NCBI GenBank assembly: GCA_943372515.1
Contig: CALRYY010000032.1
Span: 1-40,056, forward strand
Direction: 5' to 3'
From: RAM1 sp943372515
Lineage (GTDB): Bacteria > Pseudomonadota > Gammaproteobacteria > Burkholderiales > Burkholderiaceae_C
Length of the DNA stretch: 40,056 bases
Shown here: piece by piece, positions 32,519 through 40,056 of the stretch
Layout of the letters: each line of letters starts with the position of its first letter
Numbering within the stretch: the first letter of the stretch is position 1
Notes under the pieces: generated by a model
The model's input: the letters and a program-made list of their open reading frames with translations, nothing else
The model's database searches: none
Told to the model about the DNA's origin: nothing
Translations under genes and position numbers: made by a program

Positions 32519-33759
32519 CGATCACCTCTCTATCAGCGCTGTCGATTGCCGGAACAACTGTTCCTGTTAGCAAGTCTTGCATGAGGCCCAGCTTCCTTTT
32601 TCGCGTCTTGGCGAGATCGTTCTGCAACCCAAACAACTGTGCGTCAACCGCCTGCAGGCGGGAAGCAATGGCAGCCTGTTCGGTCAGATCAACGGGGCAG
32701 GCAACCCGGAGTTTTTTGAAATAGGACAGGCCAATCGTGAGGATGGTGCTTCCCATGGCGATATTCTCGAACGTGCGTTTGTTGTGCTGCAGCCAGTAAT
32801 AGAGAAAGTGGTTGTTCATCTTCTGGTCGCATTTCCAGCACATGAAGTGTTGACTGACGGCCATGGGCTCGGTTGTTATGGCGCTCTTGCCAACGCCAGC
32901 GTCGCGCGACAGGACAACGACCCCTGCCGGATGAAGGACCGCCGATGAGTTCTGTATGCCCTTGTGGCTGATCTGCAGTTCCGTATCGGATATATAGAGC
33001 TGATCGAGCCGGTGGGAGTCGGCCAGCGATACCCACTTGATGCCGCCATTCCAATATTCCGGATGATCCTTGTTGGGGGTGTGGCCGCTACCTCGGTAGG
33101 CGAGGTTGTCAAGCAGTTCGTACTGCCAATCATTCGGAATCCAACCAGCCACCGTCTCCCGATACAGCTCCGGCGCCTGTTCGCGGGGCGGGCGGAGTTG
33201 GCCGTTGGGGAGCACGCCACGCGTGAACAGGTCGTGCATCAGGCCGGCTTTGATCTGCTGGTACTTGGCGATCAGCGCTTCGGTCTTTTCGATAGCGGTG
33301 TCGGTGCTGGTGAGGATGGCGGCGATTGCTTCTTGGGTCGCAAGACTAAACCTCGGGACAGGTAACGACCGCACATCGCTGGACGAAACCGCTGCGAAAG
33401 TTGACCCCTGGCTACGGCGATGCAGATAACCTGAGCCTGACTCAACGGCGTGCTTCAGGAATACGTTGTCCGCAACCCCTTGCCTACTCTTGATAGCAGC
33501 CAGACCGCGACCAATGCAATAGTCTTGGTCCGCGTAATTCATTGTGCCAACAGGGGCCCGAACGCTGATCAAAATGGAGCCAGCTTTGCCCACTCGCAGC
33601 GACGGCGCGCAGAAAACATTCGCCTCGGGGTAGCGCTTTCCGAACTCAGCGCACCCTTGCAAGAAAGGCAGGCCTTTGTCGTCAGCGTTGCAATTCTCCG
33701 CATCGGGCGACTGGCCCATGGTCACTTCTGCGAAGTGAGCAAGCGGAGCGTACTGGAGT

Positions 33760-33767
<8 letters not shown>
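32511..33767 (-). CDS. hsdS: Type I restriction-modification specificity subunit S
   Basis: HsdS sets the bipartite DNA target for both methylation and restriction. The 418 residues comprise two target-recognition domains: TRD1 about 1-150 (APLAHFAEVTMGQSPDAENC, ILISVRAPVGTMNYAD, LPVPRFSLATQEAIAAIL) and TRD2 about 200-365 (WQYELLDNLAYRGSGHTPNK, GGIKWVSLADSHRLDQ, LRVACPVDLTEQAAIASRL), each followed by a conserved helix (EKTEALIAKYQQIKAGLMHD and LFGLQNDLAKTRKRKLGLMQ). ATG 33767 overlaps the hsdM stop by 8 bases and is preferred to an upstream frame. Lower GC than neighbours, as is common for exchanged specificity genes. The recognition site cannot be read from sequence. Confidence 0.95.
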
Positions 33768-36315
<2,548 letters not shown>

Positions 36316-36336
36316 GGTGGGCGGTGGTCGGGTTTG

Positions 36337-36365
36337 ATCGTACCAATTCACACCGCCAACAAAAA
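36337..36365 (-). promoter_or_regulatory. Candidate sigma-70 promoter of the defence operon
   Basis: On the minus strand TACGAT (36342-36337) lies 17 bases from TTTTTG (36365-36360), about 22 bases upstream of the hsdM ATG. The -10 match is fair, the -35 match poor. The -35 would overlap the T-run of the glcB terminator. Tentative. Confidence 0.3.
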
Positions 36366-36385
36366 CGGCACCCGAAGGTGCCGTT
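36364..36385 (-). terminator. Intrinsic terminator of glcB
   Basis: Read on the minus strand: a 9-base perfect stem, AACGGCACC paired with GGTGCCGTT, closing a TTCG tetraloop, directly followed by more T residues (run of five in all). It lies 18 bases after the glcB stop and has all parts of a strong rho-independent terminator. Confidence 0.85.
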
Positions 36386-36402
36386 GTTCAGGGGGTCTGG
36401 CC

Positions 36403-38607
36403 TTACGCCGCCCCCACCTTGACCTTCAACCGCCACGCATGCAGCAGCGGCTCGGTATACCCACTGGGCTGCTCCTTGCCCTTGAACACCAGGTCGGTCG
36501 CCGCCTGGTAGGCCGCGCCTGAATAGTTGCCCGTCATGGGCTTGTACAGCGGGTCGCCTGCGTTTTGCTTGTCCACCACCTTGGCCATGCGCTTGAAGGT
36601 CGCGTTGACCTGGGCCTTGGTGACCACGCCGTGGTGCAGCCAGTTGGCCATGTGCTGGCTGCTGATGCGCAGCGTGGCGCGGTCTTCCATCAGGCCCACG
36701 TTGTGGATGTCGGGTACCTTGGAGCAGCCCACGCCCTGGTCGATCCAGCGCACCACGTAGCCCAGAATGCCCTGGGCGTTGTTGTCCAGCTCCTGCTGGC
36801 GGTCGGCGTCACTCCACTTCGCGGCCTTCACCACGGGGATGCTCAGCAGGTCATTGAGGATGCCGTCGCGCGCGCCGTCGGCGTCGATCTTTTCCAGGTC
36901 CTTTTGCACGTCGGCCACCTTGACCTGGTGGTAGTGCAGCGCGTGCAGCGTGGCGCCCGTGGGGCTGGGCACCCAGGCGGTGTTGGCGCCGGCTTTGGGG
37001 TGCGCAATCTTTTGCTGCAGCATGGCGGCCATCAGGTCGGGCATGGCCCACATGCCCTTGCCGATCTGTGCCTTGCCGCGCAGGCCGCAGCTCAGGCCCA
37101 CCAGCACGTTGTTCTTTTCATAGGCAGCAATCCAGGCGCTGCTCTTCATGTCGCCCTTGCGCAGCACGGGGCCGGCCTGCATGCAGGTGTGCATTTCGTC
37201 GCCGGTGCGGTCCAGGAAGCCCGTGTTGATGAAGGCCACGCGGCTGCCGGCCGCGGCAATGCAGGCCTTCAGGTTCACGCTGGTGCGCCGCTCTTCGTCC
37301 ATGATGCCCAGCTTGACGGTGCTGTCCTTCAGGCCCAGCACCTTTTCCACGCGGGTGAACAGCTCGGCGGCAAAGGCCACTTCGGCAGGGCCGTGCATCT
37401 TGGGCTTGACGATGTAGACGCTGCCGGTGCGGCTGTTCCGAATCCCGTTCGCACCATGGCCTTGCAAGTCGTGCAGCGCGATCGTCGTCGTGATGACGGC
37501 GTCCATGATGCCCTCGGGAATTTCTTTCGTGCTGCCGTCCGCGGCGGTGTACAGGATGGCCGGGTTGGTCATCAGGTGGCCCACATTGCGCACGAACATC
37601 AGCGAGCGGCCGTGCAGCTTCACTTCGCCGCCCTGGGGCGACGTGTACACGCGGTCCGGGTTCAGCCCGCGCTTGAAGGTGGTGCCGCCCTTGCTCACGT
37701 CTTCGGTCAGCGTGCCCTTCAAAATGCCCAGCCAGTTGCTGTACGCCAGCACCTTGTCCTGCGCGTCCACCACGGCCACGGAATCTTCCAGGTCCAGGAT
37801 GGTGGACAGCGCGGCTTCCAGCACCAGGTCGCTCACGCCGGCGGGGTCGGTCGCGCCGATCGGTGTCTTGCGGTTGATGCGGATGTCCAGGTGCAGGCCG
37901 TTGTGCTCCAGCAGCACGCTGGTGGGGTTGGCGGCGTCGCCCTGGTAGCCCACAAACCGCTTGTCTTTCTTGAGCCCGGTGGCCTTGCCGCTTTTGAGGG
38001 TGACGACCAGCTTGCCATTCACCACGGCATAGCCTGTGCTGTCCACATGCGAGCCTTGCGCCAGCGGGGCCGTGCGGTCCAGCACATGGCGTGCGTATTC
38101 AATGACCTTGGCGCCGCGCTTGGGGTTGTAGCCCGCGCCCTTTTCGCAGCCGTCGGCTTCGGAAATTACATCGGTGCCGTACAGCGCGTCATACAGGCTG
38201 CCCCAGCGCGCGTTGGCGGCGTTCAGCGCATAGCGGGCGTTCAGGATGGGTACGACCAGCTGCGGGCCGGCCTGCGTGGCCAGCTCGGCGTCCACGTTTT
38301 TCGTGGTGGCTTTCACCTTGGCGGGCACAGGCACCAGGTAGCCGATCTTTTCCAGGAACTTGCGGTAGGTCTTCATGCCCTTGATGGGGCCGGGGTTGGC
38401 ACGGTGCCAGGCGTCCAGCTCGGTTTGCAGGCGGTCACGCTCGGCCAGCAGGGCGATGTTCTTGGGCGCCAGGTCGGCCACGATGGCGTCAAAACCTTTC
38501 CAGAATGCGGCGCTGGCCACGCCGGTGCCGGGCAGCACCTGGGTTTCAATGAACTGGTGCAGCTCGGTGGCCACGTGCAGGCGATGGACTTGGGTGCGTG
38601 CGGTCAT
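36403..38607 (-). CDS. glcB: Malate synthase G
   Basis: Condenses glyoxylate and acetyl-CoA to malate, allowing growth on C2 compounds and glycolate. The 734-residue length fits isoform G. Conserved blocks: ERDRLQTELDAWH, EDSVAVVDAQDKVLAYSNWLG, TFKRGLNPDRVYTSP, the NTGFLDRTGDEMHTCM signature, GLSCGLRGKAQIGKGMWAMPDLM, and GATLHALHYHQV. AAGGAG lies about 7 bases before the ATG. It follows the haloacid dehalogenase gene by 21 bases on the same strand and ends at a strong terminator. Confidence 0.97.
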   Translation of the reverse strand: MTARTQVHRLHVATELHQFIETQVLPGTGVASAAFWKGFDAIVADLAPKNIALLAERDRLQTELDAWHRANPGPIKGMKTYRKFLEKIGYLVPVPAKVKATTKNVDAELATQAGPQLVVPILNARYALNAANARWGSLYDALYGTDVISEADGCEKGAGYNPKRGAKVIEYARHVLDRTAPLAQGSHVDSTGYAVVNGKLVVTLKSGKATGLKKDKRFVGYQGDAANPTSVLLEHNGLHLDIRINRKTPIGATDPAGVSDLVLEAALSTILDLEDSVAVVDAQDKVLAYSNWLGILKGTLTEDVSKGGTTFKRGLNPDRVYTSPQGGEVKLHGRSLMFVRNVGHLMTNPAILYTAADGSTKEIPEGIMDAVITTTIALHDLQGHGANGIRNSRTGSVYIVKPKMHGPAEVAFAAELFTRVEKVLGLKDSTVKLGIMDEERRTSVNLKACIAAAGSRVAFINTGFLDRTGDEMHTCMQAGPVLRKGDMKSSAWIAAYEKNNVLVGLSCGLRGKAQIGKGMWAMPDLMAAMLQQKIAHPKAGANTAWVPSPTGATLHALHYHQVKVADVQKDLEKIDADGARDGILNDLLSIPVVKAAKWSDADRQQELDNNAQGILGYVVRWIDQGVGCSKVPDIHNVGLMEDRATLRISSQHMANWLHHGVVTKAQVNATFKRMAKVVDKQNAGDPLYKPMTGNYSGAAYQAATDLVFKGKEQPSGYTEPLLHAWRLKVKVGAA

Positions 38608-38628
38608 GGGGTGTTCTCCTTGATAACT

Positions 38629-39306
38629 TCAAAAAAATGACAGGGCATCGCGCAGGCTGGTGCCTGTGCGGGTGGGCTGGGTGCCCAGTTCTTCAAACGG
38701 CAGCTGGTAGCGGTTGACCCAGAGCGTGCGAAATCCATACCAGGTGGCGGCCAGCGCATCCCAGGCGTTGCAGCTCACAAAGGCGATCTGTTTGGCGTCC
38801 AGGCCCGTGGCCTGCGGGCCCAGCGCATAGGCGTCGGGGTGGGTCTTGTATTGGCGGATGCTGTCCACGCTGATCACGTGGTCCAGCAGATCGTCCAGGC
38901 CCGCGCTTTTGACGGCCACGGCCAGCATGTCGGGGTCGCCGTTGCTCAGGATGCCGGTCACCACACCTTTGGCTTTCAGGGCCTGCAGTACTTCGCGGTT
39001 TTCCGGGAAGGCGCTCAGGTGGCGGTACTGGTTCATCAGCTGGTGCTCGTGCGCGGGCGTGAGCACCAGGCCCAGCTTCTTGCAGCTGTAGCGCAGGCCC
39101 GCCTGCGTGAGCTCCCAGAACGGCTTGTAGTGCGCGCCGTGGTTGCTGGTGGTGACCAGTCGGGTGTACTCAATCTGCTTGTCGCGCCACAGCACGCTCA
39201 AGGCCTGGCCGTGCCCTGGGAACAGCTGCTCCGCGAGCAAGCCCACGCTGTACACATCAAACAGCGTGCCATAGGCGTCAAACAGTACGGCCCTGGGTTT
39301 TTCCAT
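38629..39306 (-). CDS. Haloacid dehalogenase, type II (HAD superfamily)
   Basis: Type II (L-2-) haloacid dehalogenases replace the halogen of 2-haloalkanoic acids with hydroxyl by an aspartyl ester route. The 225-residue protein keeps the family residues: nucleophile D10 and T14 in FDAYGTLFD, R41 in LWRDKQIEYTRL, S121-N122 in LSNGDP, K154 and Y160 in YKTHPDAY, and S178, N180 and D183 in VSCNAWDAL. These match the L-2-haloacid dehalogenase pattern, not only a generic phosphatase. Chloroacetate hydrolysis would yield glycolate, a precursor of the glyoxylate used by the adjacent malate synthase G. The true substrate is unproven. Confidence 0.9.
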   Translation of the reverse strand: MEKPRAVLFDAYGTLFDVYSVGLLAEQLFPGHGQALSVLWRDKQIEYTRLVTTSNHGAHYKPFWELTQAGLRYSCKKLGLVLTPAHEHQLMNQYRHLSAFPENREVLQALKAKGVVTGILSNGDPDMLAVAVKSAGLDDLLDHVISVDSIRQYKTHPDAYALGPQATGLDAKQIAFVSCNAWDALAATWYGFRTLWVNRYQLPFEELGTQPTRTGTSLRDALSFF

Positions 39307-39373
39307 AGGGCTACTGTATTCGGTACTTTGAGTGGCATTAAGTCTGGGAAAAGTGATTTATCTGTGACCAATA

Positions 39374-39457
39374 CCAATGCAATTGGCGCCGCACCAAATT
39401 GGGGTAGCCCCGCATGGCAGGGGCGGCGCCTGCGCATATATTTAATGTCTTAAATAT
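39374..39457. promoter_or_regulatory. Inverted repeats upstream of the HisC-like gene
   Basis: Two exact inverted repeats lie in the 163-base gap between divergent genes: CCAAT-GCA-ATTGG (39374-39386) and ATATTTAA-TGTC-TTAAATAT (39438-39457). The second is strikingly A+T-rich and only 12 bases from the aminotransferase ATG, so a bound protein there could block transcription or ribosome entry. A GCCCC/GGGGC pair lies between them. Confidence 0.5.
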
Positions 39458-39469
39458 TCTTCAGCTCTC

Positions 39470-40056
39470 ATGATCTCTCTGGCTTCCAATGAAAATCCGC
39501 TGGGCATGCCTGCTGCGGCGCGGCAGGCTGCTGCCGCAGCGCTGCAGGGCGCAGGCACCTACCCTGACGCCAACGGCGCCGAACTGAAGGCGGCCCTGGC
39601 CGCGCGGCTGGATGTGCCCACCGGCTGGCTCACGCTGGGCAGCGGCTCCAGCGAAATCCTCACACTGGCCGCGCAGGCCTGCGTGCAGCCGGGGCACAAC
39701 GTGGTGTGGTCGCAGTACGGCTTCATCGTGTACGCACAGGCGGCAGCCTTGGTGCGTGCCCATGCGGTGGTGGTGCCGGCGCGCGATTTCGGCCACGACC
39801 TGGGTGCCATGCGCGCCGCTGTCAATGTGGACACGCGCCTGATCTTCATCGCCAACCCCAACAACCCCACGGGCAGCTTCATCGACCCGGCCTGGCTGCA
39901 GGGCTTTATTGCCAGCGTGCCGGCGCACGTGACCGTGCTGCTGGACGAGGCCTACACCGAATACCTGTCGCCCGCCCAGCGCTACAACAGCATGGACTGG
40001 GTGCGTGCCTACCCCAACCTGATCGTGGCGCGCACCTTCTCCAAAGCCTATGGCCT
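39470..40056 (+). CDS. hisC: HisC-like PLP-dependent aminotransferase (histidinol-phosphate type), 3' truncated
   Basis: The reading frame runs open from ATG 39470 to the window end, giving 195 residues of a fold-type I aminotransferase. Seen: LASNENPLGMP at the start (substrate/N-terminal segment), TLGSGSSEI (56-63), ANPNNPTGSF with N132-P133, LLDEAYTEYL with D159 and Y162, and the Schiff-base lysine K192 in TFSKAYG just before the edge. HisC makes histidinol phosphate in histidine synthesis; similar proteins can act on aromatic amino acids, and no other his gene is visible, so the specific role is open. An in-frame stop at 39443 excludes a longer N-terminus. Confidence 0.9.
   Translation, partial: MISLASNENPLGMPAAARQAAAAALQGAGTYPDANGAELKAALAARLDVPTGWLTLGSGSSEILTLAAQACVQPGHNVVWSQYGFIVYAQAAALVRAHAVVVPARDFGHDLGAMRAAVNVDTRLIFIANPNNPTGSFIDPAWLQGFIASVPAHVTVLLDEAYTEYLSPAQRYNSMDWVRAYPNLIVARTFSKAYG

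Noticed and set aside
36565..38640. A 691-codon open frame antisense to glcB
   Set aside because: Shadow of malate synthase G; His/Val/Gln-rich with no motif.

Overview
The window is about 40 kb of high-GC, densely packed chromosomal DNA. Gene content and protein style point to a betaproteobacterium of the order Burkholderiales, most likely family Comamonadaceae. The evidence is the beta-proteobacterial type of GshA, a Bug/TctC solute-binding protein, a DUF2917 protein, Tat-type leaders on solute-binding proteins, and short C-run/G-run intergenic palindromes. The genus cannot be fixed from sequence reading alone. No rRNA, tRNA, CRISPR array, insertion sequence or phage gene was seen.

Layout. 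1-5.1 kb: the 3' end of holA, then proA, gshA (glutathione step 1) and the potassium importer kup. 5.1-8.8 kb: a RidA-family gene coupled to a DUF2917 gene, divergent from a MocR-type regulator that is followed by benE. 8.8-14 kb: gshB (glutathione step 2), a compact minus-strand operon (cysteine-rich CWC protein, 14-TM MFS exporter, YafJ-like amidotransferase), and a divergent LysR/glutathione-S-transferase pair. 14-18 kb: a hydrolase-like exported protein lacking catalytic residues, a DUF4394 lipoprotein, a TonB-dependent receptor of the PqqU/YncD type, and a CsbD stress protein. 18-21.8 kb: a TakP-like TRAP transporter with an Lrp/AsnC regulator upstream, separated by a repeat-rich 309-base spacer. 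21.9-26.6 kb: a glycine-zipper protein, an unknown exported protein, a Bug solute-binding protein, N-formylglutamate amidohydrolase and a divergent LysR regulator.

26.6-36.3 kb is a defence island on the minus strand and the most notable part of the window. The order of transcription is hsdM, hsdS, darT, darG, a possible 68-codon small gene, hsdR, then a YgjP/DUF45-type metallopeptidase. Every junction overlaps, abuts or is separated by only a few bases. A DNA ADP-ribosylation toxin-antitoxin pair (DarTG) is therefore built into the middle of a complete type I restriction-modification operon.

36.4-40 kb: malate synthase G with a type II haloacid dehalogenase just upstream in the same operon, ending at a strong intrinsic terminator that backs onto the start of the defence operon. 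A divergent HisC-like aminotransferase runs off the end of the window.

Several long open frames lie antisense to these genes. They are treated as by-products of high GC3 coding and are not annotated.
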